A stretch of 64,000 nucleotides of DNA, taken from assembly GCF_045066735.1 (NCBI RefSeq), contig NZ_JBISHH010000024.1, positions 248,001 through 312,000 of the forward strand, written 5' to 3'. The notes below the pieces were generated by a model that was not told the DNA's origin, ran no database searches, and saw only the letters and a program-made list of their open reading frames with translations. The position numbers and the translations under genes were made by a program. Of the stretch, positions 35,952 through 45,035 are shown piece by piece (position 1 is the stretch's first letter; each line of letters starts with the position of its first letter). The DNA comes from Algibacter sp045066735 (GTDB lineage Bacteria > Bacteroidota > Bacteroidia > Flavobacteriales > Flavobacteriaceae).

Positions 35952-38105
35952 ATGAAAAAAATAGCGTTAACGTTTTTCTCATTAAGCTTGCTTGTTGCTT
36001 GTGGAAATGATAAAACAGAAAAAAAAGAGATTGTTGTGAGTTACCCAAAAACAAAAACTGTAGACACCGTAGATACTTATTTTGGTGTTGAAGTAAAAGA
36101 CCCGTATCGTTGGTTAGAAGATGATAGAAGTGCAGAAACTGAAGCTTGGGTAAAGGCTGAAAATGTGGCTACTAATGTCTATTTAAATAAAATTCCGTTT
36201 AGAGAAGCTTTAAAAAAACGTTTGTCGAAATTATGGAACTACGAAAAAGTAGGTGCACCTTTTAATGAGGGCGATTACACGTATTTTTATAAAAACGATG
36301 GATTGCAAAATCAAAATGTGCTTTATCGTTTTAAAAAAGGGGCCGATTCTAAAACAGCAACTGTGTTTTTAGATCCGAATACCTTTAATGAGGATGGAAC
36401 AGTGTCTTTGGGGGCAACAAGTTTTTCTAAAAACGGAAAAATTTTAGCCTATACTATTTCTGAAGGCGGAAGCGATTGGCGGAAAATTCTAATCATGGAC
36501 GTGGAGTCTAAAGAAATTACAGAAGACCCTTTAATCGATGTTAAATTCACACAATTATCATGGTATAAAAACGAAGGTTTTTACTATTCTAGTTACGATA
36601 AGCCAAAAGGAAGTGAGCTTTCGGCTAAAACAGATCAGCATAAAGTATACTATCATAAATTGGGAACAGCACAAAGCGCAGATCAATTAATCTATGGTGG
36701 AACACCCGAAGAAAAGCACCGTTATATATACGCCAACGTTTCCGAAGATAATAAATACTTGTTTATATCTCCTCGTGTTTCAACCTCCGGAAACAAGCTT
36801 TTAATAAAAGATTTATCTGTGCCGAATAGTGAATTTATTTCCATTTTAGATCACACAGATAGCGATACAGGTGTTCTAGAAAACGAGGGAAGTAAACTTT
36901 ATTTGGTAACGAATTTAAATGCGCCAAATAAAAAAATAGTAACGGTAGATGCTACAAATCCAACACCAGATCATTGGGTGGATTTTATCCCAGAAACCGA
37001 GCATGTGTTGTCTATTTCCAAAGGTGGTGGTTACTTTTACGCAACTTATATGGTCGATGCGATTTCTAAAGTAAAACAGTACGATTATAGCGGTAAATTT
37101 ATTAGAGATATAGAATTACCAGGTTTAGGAACAGCAAGTGGTTTTGGTGGTAAAAAAGAAGAAAAAACAAATTATTTTTCGTTTACAAATTATAATACAC
37201 CAGTTACAACTTATACTTTAAATGCCGACTCTGGCGTTGTGGAATTGTATAGAAAATCTGCTATTGCATTCAATAGTGACGATTTTGAAAGTCATCAGGT
37301 ATTTTACAAATCTAAAGATGGAACAAAAATACCAATGATGATTACGCACAAGAAAGGACTAGAACTTAATGGTAAAAACCCGACTATTCTATATGGTTAT
37401 GGAGGGTTTAATGTGAGTTTAACACCGTCGTTTAGTACACCTAATGCAGTTTGGATGGAGCAAGGTGGTGTTTATGCCGTAGCTAACCTTCGTGGCGGTG
37501 GTGAGTATGGAAAGGCTTGGCACGATGCTGGAACACAGCAGAAAAAACAAAATGTATTTGATGATTTTATCGCTGCAGCGGAATATTTAAAGGCGCAAAA
37601 TTACACGAGCACAAAGTATTTAGCAATTCGAGGCGGATCTAACGGAGGTTTATTGGTTGGTGCAACCATGACGCAGCGTCCAGATTTAGCACAGGTAGCT
37701 TTACCTGCTGTTGGTGTTTTGGATATGTTACGCTACCATACGTTTACTGCGGGAGCTGGTTGGGCTTATGATTATGGAACAGCTGAAGATAATAAAGCGA
37801 TGTTTGAATACTTAAAAGGGTATTCGCCAGTTCATAACGTGAAGTCTGGAGTGGAATATCCTGCGACTTTAGTAACTACAGGAGATCATGACGATCGCGT
37901 TGTGCCTGCGCATAGTTTTAAATTTGCAGCCGAATTACAAAGCAAACAAACAGGAAGCAACCCAACGTTAATACGTATTGAAACGGATGCTGGCCATGGT
38001 GCAGGAACGCCAATAAGTAAAACTATTGAGCAATATGCCGATATATATGGATTCACACTTTTTAATATGGGCTTTAATAAATTGCCTGTTGTAATTGAAG
38101 AATAA
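35952..38105 (+). CDS. prolyl oligopeptidase family lipoprotein (S9A)
   Basis: 717 residues with a lipoprotein signal (LSLLVACGND). The N-terminal beta-propeller domain begins DPYRWLEDDRSAETEAWVKAE, the family hallmark. The C-terminal alpha/beta hydrolase domain has the serine motif RGGSNGGLLVGA, the acid residue in TTGDHDDRVVPAHSFKF, and the catalytic His in DAGHGAGTP. It cleaves short peptides after proline and is anchored in the periplasm or at the outer membrane. Together with the divergent M28 peptidase it fits extracellular peptide use. Confidence 0.96.
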   Translation: MKKIALTFFSLSLLVACGNDKTEKKEIVVSYPKTKTVDTVDTYFGVEVKDPYRWLEDDRSAETEAWVKAENVATNVYLNKIPFREALKKRLSKLWNYEKVGAPFNEGDYTYFYKNDGLQNQNVLYRFKKGADSKTATVFLDPNTFNEDGTVSLGATSFSKNGKILAYTISEGGSDWRKILIMDVESKEITEDPLIDVKFTQLSWYKNEGFYYSSYDKPKGSELSAKTDQHKVYYHKLGTAQSADQLIYGGTPEEKHRYIYANVSEDNKYLFISPRVSTSGNKLLIKDLSVPNSEFISILDHTDSDTGVLENEGSKLYLVTNLNAPNKKIVTVDATNPTPDHWVDFIPETEHVLSISKGGGYFYATYMVDAISKVKQYDYSGKFIRDIELPGLGTASGFGGKKEEKTNYFSFTNYNTPVTTYTLNADSGVVELYRKSAIAFNSDDFESHQVFYKSKDGTKIPMMITHKKGLELNGKNPTILYGYGGFNVSLTPSFSTPNAVWMEQGGVYAVANLRGGGEYGKAWHDAGTQQKKQNVFDDFIAAAEYLKAQNYTSTKYLAIRGGSNGGLLVGATMTQRPDLAQVALPAVGVLDMLRYHTFTAGAGWAYDYGTAEDNKAMFEYLKGYSPVHNVKSGVEYPATLVTTGDHDDRVVPAHSFKFAAELQSKQTGSNPTLIRIETDAGHGAGTPISKTIEQYADIYGFTLFNMGFNKLPVVIEE

Positions 38106-38123
38106 ATAAGTTTTAAATTTAGG

Positions 38124-38155
38124 CCTAGTAGACTTTATACTCTGCTAGGTTTTAA
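38124..38155 (+). terminator. terminator of the S9 peptidase gene
   Basis: CCTAGTAGA and TCTGCTAGG pair (one G-U) and are followed by TTTTAA, 18 bp after the stop codon. Confidence 0.7.
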
Positions 38156-38166
38156 AAATAATGTGA

Positions 38167-38976
38167 TTACCACCAAACTAAAAAACACTTGTTTAGTATT
38201 CCGTTTGGTTGTTTTAACCAGAAAATTGGTGAAAATTTACGTTCTAAAATGGTATTAGAAACGGTTGTAAATTCTAGATAATTCAGCCAATCTACTTGAG
38301 TGTGCGGCGCTATAATCCAATCTATCTTCTTCGAAATATAAAATTTACATTCTGAAAATTGAGCGAGCTGTTCTTTTTTGATGTAAAAACCTGAAATACA
38401 GTCTTGATTTAAGGTTTTTAAAATAATTTTTTGACCTAAAGGAATAAATAGTTGTGCTTTAAAATAAACTTGTTGATCAATTTCTGAAGCTTTTAAACCT
38501 AGGTTTTCTAAGTAAGGTTCGCAACTTTTAGAATAAAGTAAAGGCAATTGCTTTTCACTAAGTTTTTTTAGTTTTTCTATTAGGGCATCTTTTCTGTTAG
38601 GACCAACAAAACAATCAATTTCCGAATCGCCTTCCGAGGCATCGTAAATATAAAACTTGTAAATAACTTCAAGATGAATCGGTTTTTCATCCCTCAGTAA
38701 TAAGCAATCTATTTCGCCTAAAGTAATTTTGTTCTCTTGAATTTGAAGATTTTCTGAGAGTATTTTAATGGCTGGATTTTGGCTTAATTCGAAAGAAACT
38801 AAGCGTTCTATATATTTTCCGACTCTAAGTTTGTCATCAATATCTAAATCTATTTTATCAAATTTAGAGGGGATTTCAAATTGAGTCATATTAAAAACTA
38901 CATCCTTTTTCCATAAACTAGGTGTTTTCAGGAAGCCGTCGTATCTATTCTGTACGTCTTTAGTGTGTTTTGTCAC
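38167..38976 (-). CDS. DUF1853-family protein
   Basis: 269 residues without signal peptide. The central segment (KITLGEIDCLLLRDEKPIHLEVIYKFYIYD, read in two parts) resembles the E-x-D/ExK arrangement of restriction-endonuclease-like folds: the Asp of GEIDCLL and the Glu of IHLEVIYKF. This pattern is characteristic of DUF1853. The next part, CFVGPNRKDALIEKLKKL, is also typical. The biological role is unknown. The gene stands alone between the convergent S9 peptidase gene and trpS. Confidence 0.8.
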   Translation of the reverse strand: MTKHTKDVQNRYDGFLKTPSLWKKDVVFNMTQFEIPSKFDKIDLDIDDKLRVGKYIERLVSFELSQNPAIKILSENLQIQENKITLGEIDCLLLRDEKPIHLEVIYKFYIYDASEGDSEIDCFVGPNRKDALIEKLKKLSEKQLPLLYSKSCEPYLENLGLKASEIDQQVYFKAQLFIPLGQKIILKTLNQDCISGFYIKKEQLAQFSECKFYISKKIDWIIAPHTQVDWLNYLEFTTVSNTILERKFSPIFWLKQPNGILNKCFLVWW

Positions 38977-38992
38977 AAACTCAAAATATTAT

Positions 38993-39026
38993 AGACTTGC
39001 CAAAATGTTTAGCATTCAGCAAGTCT
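38993..39026 (-). terminator. possible terminator of trpS
   Basis: AGACTTGC (38993-39000) and GCAAGTCT (39019-39026) form a perfect 8-bp stem 18 bp after the trpS stop. The following T-tract on the minus strand is weak (ATAATATTTT). Confidence 0.5.
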
Positions 39027-39044
39027 TTATGTGATTCTGGTATT

Positions 39045-40013
39045 TTAGTAACCAACCTTTTCTCTAACTCTGCTCAATACATCGTTAGCAACTAATTGCG
39101 CTTTTTTTGCACCAATAGCCAAAGCAGCATCAATTTCGTTTAGGTTATTCATGTAGTAGTTGTAGCGTTCACGTTGTGTTGCAAATTTTTCAATTATCAA
39201 TTCAAATAAAGCTTGTTTTGCGTGTCCGTAACCATAATTACCATTTTCATAATTAGCTTTCATGGTTTCAATTTGAGCTTCTGTTGCTAGCAAACTGTAT
39301 ATAGCAAAGCAGTTACAAGTACTCCAATCTTTAGGGTCTTCAAGCGCTGTGCTATCAGTTTCGATAGACATTATTTGCTTGCGTAATTTTTTATCGGTTA
39401 AAAATAGATTGATCGTGTTATTAGCGCTCTTACTCATTTTACCACCGTTGGTACCAGGAATAAGTTTAGTGTTCTCTTGTATTTTTCCTTCTGGTAATAC
39501 AAAAGTTTCACCCATTTTGGCATGAAAACGCGATGCAACATCACGTGTCATTTCTATATGTTGTAATTGGTCTTTTCCAACAGGGATAATATTGGCATCG
39601 TACAATAAAATATCGGCAGCCATAAGCATTGGGTAAGTAAATAACCCAGCGTTAACATCGTCTAAACGGTCTGCTTTATCTTTAAAACTATGTGCTAAAG
39701 TTAAGCGTTGGTACGGAAAAAAACAGCTTAAATACCAAGATAGCTCTGTAGTTTGTGGAATATCGCTTTGGCGGTAAAACACCGTTTTCTCAATATCTAA
39801 ACCAAAAGCAAGCCAGGTTGCAGCAGTAGAATACGTGTTTTCGCGCAATGTTTTTGCATCTTTAATTTGAGTTAAAGTGTGTAGGTTTGCGATAAATAAA
39901 AACGAATTGTTTTCAGGGTTTTTAGCCATTTCAATTGCTGGAATAATAGCTCCTAAAATGTTACCTAAATGTGGTGTTCCTGTGCTTTGTATGCCTGTAA
40001 GTATTCTTGCCAT
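39045..40013 (-). CDS. trpS: tryptophanyl-tRNA synthetase
   Basis: 322 residues. The class I signature is TGTPHLGNILGAI (HIGH equivalent PHLGN) near the N terminus and GGKMSKSANNTINLF is the KMSKS loop. The tryptophan-binding region MLMAADILLYDANIIPVGKDQ is standard. It charges tRNA-Trp. The gene is divergent from plsC, and its promoter overlaps that of plsC. Confidence 0.97.
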   Translation of the reverse strand: MARILTGIQSTGTPHLGNILGAIIPAIEMAKNPENNSFLFIANLHTLTQIKDAKTLRENTYSTAATWLAFGLDIEKTVFYRQSDIPQTTELSWYLSCFFPYQRLTLAHSFKDKADRLDDVNAGLFTYPMLMAADILLYDANIIPVGKDQLQHIEMTRDVASRFHAKMGETFVLPEGKIQENTKLIPGTNGGKMSKSANNTINLFLTDKKLRKQIMSIETDSTALEDPKDWSTCNCFAIYSLLATEAQIETMKANYENGNYGYGHAKQALFELIIEKFATQRERYNYYMNNLNEIDAALAIGAKKAQLVANDVLSRVREKVGY

Positions 40014-40074
40014 GTGTGCGTTCCCTAAATTGCGGGAATCTTGTTAAAATTAAACTCAATTTTTGATATGCTAG

Positions 40075-40105
40075 CAAAGGTAATTTTTTTAATAGAATTG
40101 CTCAA
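40075..40105 (-). promoter_or_regulatory. trpS promoter, -33 and -7 boxes
   Basis: On the minus strand TTG (40105-40103) and TACCTTTG (40082-40075), a full TAnnTTTG match, are separated by 20 bp. It lies 61 bp before the trpS ATG and interleaves with the divergent plsC promoter. Confidence 0.65.
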
Positions 40106-40123
40106 TACAATTATGTATTTTTG
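40098..40123 (+). promoter_or_regulatory. plsC promoter, -33 and -7 boxes
   Basis: TTG (40098-40100) and TATTTTTG (40116-40123) with 15 bp between them. The -7 box ends only 5 bp before the plsC ATG, so transcription would start at or next to the start codon. Confidence 0.6.
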
Positions 40124-40128
40124 AGACG

Positions 40129-40866
40129 ATGAAAGTTTTTAAATACATTTTTTGGGTATTGTACCGAATTTGGTTTTATATACTGGTAGGGTTGCCCATA
40201 ATTATCTTATTTCCAATTTTATTAGTTTCTATCGCTAAAGAGGCTTGGTACCCATTGTTTTTTAGGATAGCTCGGGTTTGGGCTAAAATAATTTTGGTTG
40301 GTATGGGCTTTGCTTATAAAATAGATAGAGAGGAAACTCCAGATCGCTCTAAAAGTTACATGTTTGTTGCCAACCACACTTCTATGGTTGATATTATGTT
40401 AATGCTAGTTTCGGTTAAAAATCCGTTTGTTTTTGTTGGGAAAGCCGAGTTATCTAAAATTCCGTTGTTTGGTTTTTTCTATAAGCGCACCTGTATTTTG
40501 GTAGATAGAAGTTCTGCTAAAAGTAGACAAGCTGTATTTTTAAGAGCGCAACGCCGATTAAAAACAGGTGTGAGTATTTGTATTTTTCCAGAAGGCGGTG
40601 TGCCGGAAGAGCATATAGATTTAGATACCTTTAAAGATGGTGCTTTCAGGTTAGCTATAAACCACCAAATACCAGTTGTGCCAATTACTTTTGCTGATAA
40701 TAAAAAGCGATTTTCTTACACTTTTTTTAGCGGTGGTCCGGGTAGAATGCGTGTTAAGATGCATAAGTTTATTTCAACTGAAGGTTTAACTATTAAAGAA
40801 ACCCGGGAATTGAATGATGCATCTCGAGAAATAATATTTAACCAACTACAAGCATTTAAAAAATAA
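40129..40866 (+). CDS. plsC: 1-acyl-sn-glycerol-3-phosphate acyltransferase
   Basis: 245 residues. One or two N-terminal membrane segments (about 8-35) precede the acyltransferase domain with the NHTSMVDIMLM motif (HX4D: catalytic His and Asp), the FVGKAELSKIPLFG segment, and the substrate-binding FPEGGVPEE motif. It makes phosphatidic acid at the inner membrane. Flavobacterial ornithine-lipid acyltransferases (OlsA) share these motifs, so that is an alternative. Confidence 0.9.
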   Translation: MKVFKYIFWVLYRIWFYILVGLPIIILFPILLVSIAKEAWYPLFFRIARVWAKIILVGMGFAYKIDREETPDRSKSYMFVANHTSMVDIMLMLVSVKNPFVFVGKAELSKIPLFGFFYKRTCILVDRSSAKSRQAVFLRAQRRLKTGVSICIFPEGGVPEEHIDLDTFKDGAFRLAINHQIPVVPITFADNKKRFSYTFFSGGPGRMRVKMHKFISTEGLTIKETRELNDASREIIFNQLQAFKK

Positions 40867-40896
40867 AAAAACGACCCTAAGTAGAGTCGTTTTTAT
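40866..40896 (+). terminator. intrinsic terminator of plsC
   Basis: ACGACCCT pairs with AGAGTCGT (one internal mismatch) and is followed by TTTTTAT, immediately after the plsC stop. It is preceded by a run of A, so it could serve both strands. Confidence 0.8.
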
Positions 40897-40950
40897 TTAG
40901 TATTGATTTCCGAGCTTAAAGGAAATCAATAACTAGATTTAACCAAAAAC

Positions 40951-42513
40951 CTAAAATTTAATAGCGAGTCCGGTGTATACGCCAACAAAGAATGGCTGAA
41001 AATCACCAGATGTATTATTGAATGTGTTTATTTGATATTTAAGCATAGGCTCTAAATTTAAGTCAATCTTTTTAGTAACTTGGTAGTTTAAACCTAAACC
41101 GAAGTTAGCACTGTAGCTTACCTTATTGATGTTATTTGCTTCACCTAAGAATGTGCGACTTCCATCTTGAGCTTCCGAAAATACTTCATTATTGTTTAAA
41201 AATAAAGAGCTAAAACCACCTATAACATTAACGCCAAATTTATTGCTTAAAACTGCATATTGTAATTCTAGTGGCACTTCTATGTAGCCCAAACTTTGAT
41301 TTATAGAGGTGTTTGAGGTTTTTAATAAACTGGCAGCACTTTTCTCACTGAAGTTATCGGCGCTAATTAGTGATAATTGTTCGGTTGGTGCGTTGCTAAC
41401 ACTATTATTACTTACATTTTGTAAAGAGCTAGTCGTAGATCTTACACCAATAGATTGGTAGCTTACAACATCGTTCGTGTTATAACCAAGGTTAACACGA
41501 TTAACCCCCGAGCGTATACGTAACCTTTTATTTACTGCATAACTAGCCGTAACACCATAACTCATATTTACTTCACCTGTTTTAGAGTTGCTATTAAATT
41601 GAGGGTCTATAGACGAGCCTTTTCCAGTGGTATTAAAATAAACAGGAGCAGCATTGGCTGCTAAACTCCAACGATCTTTTGGGCTCTCTGTATCAATCAA
41701 ATCTTCTGTTTTATTTAGAGCGTCTTCAATGCTTAAGCTATTCTCTTTAGTATCATTAGAGGCAATAGTTTCCCTAGTTTCTTCTGTTTTAATTTTCTCT
41801 GCTTTAGTCTTTTCTAGATTTGTGGTCTCTGTATTTGTTTTAGCAATAATTTTTTCTTCGGAAATTGAAATATTATTGTTTTTGTTTTCCGCGGAAGCGT
41901 TACTTTCTTTTGAATTTTGTTGGGCTACAGTATTTTTGCTATTTGTATAAAGTGCATTTTCTTTTTTGTTTTTTACTAAAGAAGATGGCTTGCTTTTGTT
42001 CGAGTTTTTCGCTGATTGGGCGGAATTACTATTGGTTTGATTTACATGGTCGGCGCTTGCAATTGTTGTTGCTGTTGCAGAGTTTTGATTATTGCTATTC
42101 GTGTTTTGATTGTTGTTTTTATTACTAATAGTATGTTTTTCCGAATCTGGATTTACACTGTTTTCTTGGCTGTTTTGCTCTGAAATGGCTGAATTTATAG
42201 TTGTATCTGAATGAATTGCATCAGTAATAGATGTGTTTTCAATTTCGGAGGCTTGTTTGGCTTCTGTATTAACAACTTCATGTGTTTGATTGCCTTCAGT
42301 TTCGTTGTAAAAGGTATTAATACCTAGCATTAGAAAAACTAACAAAAGTGCAGCAACACCTGCGTAACGCCACCAAATTGGTATTACTCGTCGTTTTTTC
42401 TTGTCTTGATTAAGCTCGGCTTCTATATTTTTCCATATAGCATTGCTGGGAGTGGCTTCAAAATCTTTTAAGCCTTCCTGGAAAAGTCTGTCTATGTGTT
42501 TTTTATCACGCAT
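40951..42513 (-). CDS. inner-membrane-anchored protein with C-terminal outer-membrane beta-barrel domain
   Basis: 520 residues with an unusual order of parts. Residues 1-47 are charged and cytoplasm-like (KKHIDRLFQEGLKDFEATPS). One membrane helix follows (about 48-66, RYAGVAALLLVFLMLGI) with no cleavage site. About residues 70-270 are low complexity, rich in N, S, T, K and E. The last 240 residues show beta-barrel strands ending VGVYTGLAIKF, a typical outer-membrane ending. The start codon overlaps the sigma-factor stop by one base (TAATG). The N-terminal part sits where an anti-sigma domain would be expected; the barrel resembles PorT/OMP_b-brl_2 proteins. Function is inferred only. Confidence 0.82.
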   Translation of the reverse strand: MRDKKHIDRLFQEGLKDFEATPSNAIWKNIEAELNQDKKKRRVIPIWWRYAGVAALLLVFLMLGINTFYNETEGNQTHEVVNTEAKQASEIENTSITDAIHSDTTINSAISEQNSQENSVNPDSEKHTISNKNNNQNTNSNNQNSATATTIASADHVNQTNSNSAQSAKNSNKSKPSSLVKNKKENALYTNSKNTVAQQNSKESNASAENKNNNISISEEKIIAKTNTETTNLEKTKAEKIKTEETRETIASNDTKENSLSIEDALNKTEDLIDTESPKDRWSLAANAAPVYFNTTGKGSSIDPQFNSNSKTGEVNMSYGVTASYAVNKRLRIRSGVNRVNLGYNTNDVVSYQSIGVRSTTSSLQNVSNNSVSNAPTEQLSLISADNFSEKSAASLLKTSNTSINQSLGYIEVPLELQYAVLSNKFGVNVIGGFSSLFLNNNEVFSEAQDGSRTFLGEANNINKVSYSANFGLGLNYQVTKKIDLNLEPMLKYQINTFNNTSGDFQPFFVGVYTGLAIKF

Positions 42514-43055
42514 TATAATGATTGCAAACTTGTTGCGGATTTATGTGTTTCGATGGTTTGTTTCAAAATTTGTCTAGCACGCGCTAAATTAGATTTTGAA
42601 GTTCCTATTTTAATTTTTAGCATATTTGCTATTTCTTTATGCGAATAATCATCAAGTACATACAGGTTAAAAACGAGTCGGTATCTATCGGGTAATTCTT
42701 GTATTATTTGAAGTAAATAATCTATAGAAAGTTGGTCGTCATCTATATCGACTTCAACATCTTCAATGGCATCTTCATTAATAATATCAAAAACTTTTTC
42801 GTTTCGGTAGCGTTGCATTACGGTATTAATGGTAATGCGTTTTAGCCAACCTTCAAAAGAGCCTTTGTTTTTAAATTGATCTATTTTTTTAAATATGGTT
42901 AAAAATGCATCTTGCAAATTATCTTCTGCTTCTGTATAGTTTCTAGAATATTTTAAGCACACGGCGAAAAGTTTACTCGAAAAGAGTTTGTACAGTTCGC
43001 CCTGTGCCTTAGTATTGTTAGTTTTACAATTTTCTATGAGTTGATTTAAACTCAA
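42513..43055 (-). CDS. ECF-type RNA polymerase sigma factor
   Basis: 180 residues. Sigma region 2 is visible in AEDNLQDAFLTIFKKIDQF and GWLKRITINTVMQRYR, and region 4 in LPDRYRLVFNLYVLDDYSHK with the helix-turn-helix IANMLKIKIGTSKSNLARAR. It directs RNA polymerase to an unknown regulon. Its last base is shared with the next gene, which encodes an inner-membrane-anchored beta-barrel protein that could be its regulator. A small lipoprotein gene lies 27 bp upstream in the same direction. Confidence 0.95.
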   Translation of the reverse strand: MSLNQLIENCKTNNTKAQGELYKLFSSKLFAVCLKYSRNYTEAEDNLQDAFLTIFKKIDQFKNKGSFEGWLKRITINTVMQRYRNEKVFDIINEDAIEDVEVDIDDDQLSIDYLLQIIQELPDRYRLVFNLYVLDDYSHKEIANMLKIKIGTSKSNLARARQILKQTIETHKSATSLQSL

Positions 43056-43082
43056 AATTATACACGTGTTAATTAGTTATTT

Positions 43083-43490
43083 TTACTCTACAACAGGCAC
43101 TTCAATAGTTAAATATTGGTTTTCGCCGTCGGCATCTTCGCCTTGCCAAAATTTAAAAATATACGAGCCATTACTAGTGACAATAAAGTTAAAAGTGTTT
43201 TCAACCAGTTCATTTTCTAGTGTTTCACAATCATTATTTTCGAGCACATAATTAATTGGAGCAACCGTACGTTCGTTATTGTTTTTAAGATAGTAAAACT
43301 CTCTAAAAGTGTGGCAACTAGATGGTTTAAAGTACGAAACAGTTATGGGGTAAGTTTCTCCTAATATAAATTCATCTGGAATATCAACACTTTCTACAGG
43401 TAAAATCTCAAAACTATAATCTATGGCGCCATCATCTACACTACAAGAGGCCAATATTAAAGTTAAACAAATTACAAGCAATTTTTTCAT
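43083..43490 (-). CDS. small lipoprotein of unknown function
   Basis: 135 residues with a lipoprotein signal (CLTLILASCSVDDG, Cys at residue 16). The mature part looks like a single beta-sandwich domain with two Cys (in PSSCHTFREFYY and NNDCETLENEL) that could form a disulfide, and ends in YLTIEVPVVE. No family is recognised. It is the first gene of the sigma-factor operon and lies downstream of the recA terminator. Confidence 0.78.
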   Translation of the reverse strand: MKKLLVICLTLILASCSVDDGAIDYSFEILPVESVDIPDEFILGETYPITVSYFKPSSCHTFREFYYLKNNNERTVAPINYVLENNDCETLENELVENTFNFIVTSNGSYIFKFWQGEDADGENQYLTIEVPVVE

Positions 43491-43596
43491 TTCAAAATTT
43501 TTAAGTTAAAATTCTCATTTTGTTTTATAGATGCATAAATTTTAAAATGGTTGCGTAGATAATAGGTTTTAGTTTAGTAAGCCTAACGTTTAGAGC

Positions 43597-43625
43597 AAAA
43601 AAAATCCCGAATGTATCGGGATTTT
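43597..43625 (-). terminator. intrinsic terminator of recA
   Basis: ATCCCGA and TCGGGAT form a 7-bp stem with a 5-nt loop. On the minus strand the stem is followed by eight T. It begins 24 bp after the recA stop. Confidence 0.9.
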
Positions 43626-43648
43626 ATATATTTAAAAGAAAACGATGT

Positions 43649-44656
43649 TTAGTTCAGGCTTTCTTTAATAGCTGCTTTTATTTTTTGTTCTAACTCATCA
43701 AAAAGCTCTGGATTGTCTTTAATAATTGCTTTTACAGCATCACGACCTTGCCCAAGTTTAGTATCTTCGTAACTAAACCAAGAACCACTTTTCTTTACAA
43801 TTTCGTACTCTACAGCAACATCAAGAATTTCACCAACCTTACTTACGCCTTCTCCATACATAATGTCGAATTCGGCCATTTTAAATGGTGGAGCTACTTT
43901 GTTTTTTACAACTTTTACTCTGGTTTTGTTACCTAAAACATCACCATTACTGTTCTTAATTTGTGTAGAACGACGAATATCTAAACGCACAGATGCGTAG
44001 AATTTTAATGCGTTACCACCAGTTGTAGTTTCTGGGTTACCGAACATTACACCAATTTTTTCACGTAATTGATTAATAAATATTACAGTACAGTTTGTTT
44101 TGCTAATAGACCCTGTAAGTTTACGTAAAGCCTGAGACATTAAACGTGCGTGTAAGCCCATTTTAGAATCTCCCATTTCGCCTTCAATTTCACTTTTTGG
44201 TGTTAATGCAGCAACTGAATCGACAACAACAATATCGATAGCGCCAGAACGAATTAAGTTATCGGCAATTTCTAATGCTTGCTCCCCATTATCTGGTTGA
44301 GAAATTATTAAGTTATCTATATCTACACCAAGGTTTGCGGCATAAAAACGGTCGAAAGCATGCTCTGCATCAATAAAAGCTGCAATTCCACCAGCTTTTT
44401 GAGCTTCGGCAATAGCGTGTAAAGTTAATGTGGTTTTACCCGACGATTCTGGCCCGTATATTTCAATAACACGTCCACGTGGATATCCTCCAACGCCTAA
44501 GGCGATATCTAAACCTAAAGAACCTGAAGGAATAGCTTCAACATCTTGAATAGCGGCATCGCTCATTTTCATTACCGTACCTTTTCCGTAGGCTTTATCT
44601 AGTTTATCTAAAGTAAGTTTTAGTGCTTTTAATTTCGCTTCTTTTTCGCTGCTCAT
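43649..44656 (-). CDS. recA: recombinase RecA
   Basis: 335 residues from the ATG at 44656 (MSSEKEAKLKALKLTLDKLD). A longer frame starting at 44716 adds 20 residues not found in the family and is rejected. Walker A is GPESSGKTTL, Walker B is IDIVVVDSVAAL, and the loop L2 region is FINQLREKIGVMFGNPETTT. The C-terminal domain is complete. It promotes strand exchange and SOS induction. No recognisable SOS box was found upstream. Confidence 0.98.
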   Translation of the reverse strand: MSSEKEAKLKALKLTLDKLDKAYGKGTVMKMSDAAIQDVEAIPSGSLGLDIALGVGGYPRGRVIEIYGPESSGKTTLTLHAIAEAQKAGGIAAFIDAEHAFDRFYAANLGVDIDNLIISQPDNGEQALEIADNLIRSGAIDIVVVDSVAALTPKSEIEGEMGDSKMGLHARLMSQALRKLTGSISKTNCTVIFINQLREKIGVMFGNPETTTGGNALKFYASVRLDIRRSTQIKNSNGDVLGNKTRVKVVKNKVAPPFKMAEFDIMYGEGVSKVGEILDVAVEYEIVKKSGSWFSYEDTKLGQGRDAVKAIIKDNPELFDELEQKIKAAIKESLN

Positions 44657-44897
44657 TATATATTTTTTTTCTGAAGATTTGTCTGCTAAAATACTACATC
44701 TTTTGGGAGAACACAATAATAGTTTTCAACATAATTTAGATTGTAATAGGGTTGATTTATTGGTTTTTGGAAGAAAATTGAACTATTTACGCAACCTTTT
44801 AGTTTGTTTTGCATCTATTAAATGAAAAAGGGAAAATTGTTTGCTGTGAAATTTAACAAATGAGCACTTGATAACGACTAGCTCAAACTATTTTAAT

Positions 44898-44932
44898 AGC
44901 ACTTAGATATTTATTATTTAGGTGCTTTTTTT
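44898..44932 (+). terminator. orphan terminator-like hairpin
   Basis: AGCACTTA (44898-44905) and TAGGTGCT (44919-44926) form an 8-bp stem with one G-U pair, followed by seven T in total. Only the recA antisense strand lies upstream on the plus strand. Confidence 0.6.
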
Positions 44933-45035
44933 ATGCGCGAAATTTAAATAGGTGTTTTGATCGCCATTCTTTAAAAAAGAAATAAAACTAGTAAAATGAA
45001 TTATGTGCTTTAAAAAATGGTGTTAACAAACACTC

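Noticed and set aside
41654..42128. Two plus-strand frames rich in Cys, Phe, Leu and Ser
   Set aside because: They are the complement of the N/S/T/K-rich low-complexity linker of the minus-strand barrel protein; base composition explains them.
43491..43648. tRNA or small RNA gene between the lipoprotein gene and recA
   Set aside because: The only structure is the recA terminator; no cloverleaf or conserved T-loop sequence is present.
44657..44716. Possible 20-residue N-terminal extension of RecA
   Set aside because: The extra residues are not found in RecA proteins, and the ATG at 44656 gives the family start and length.
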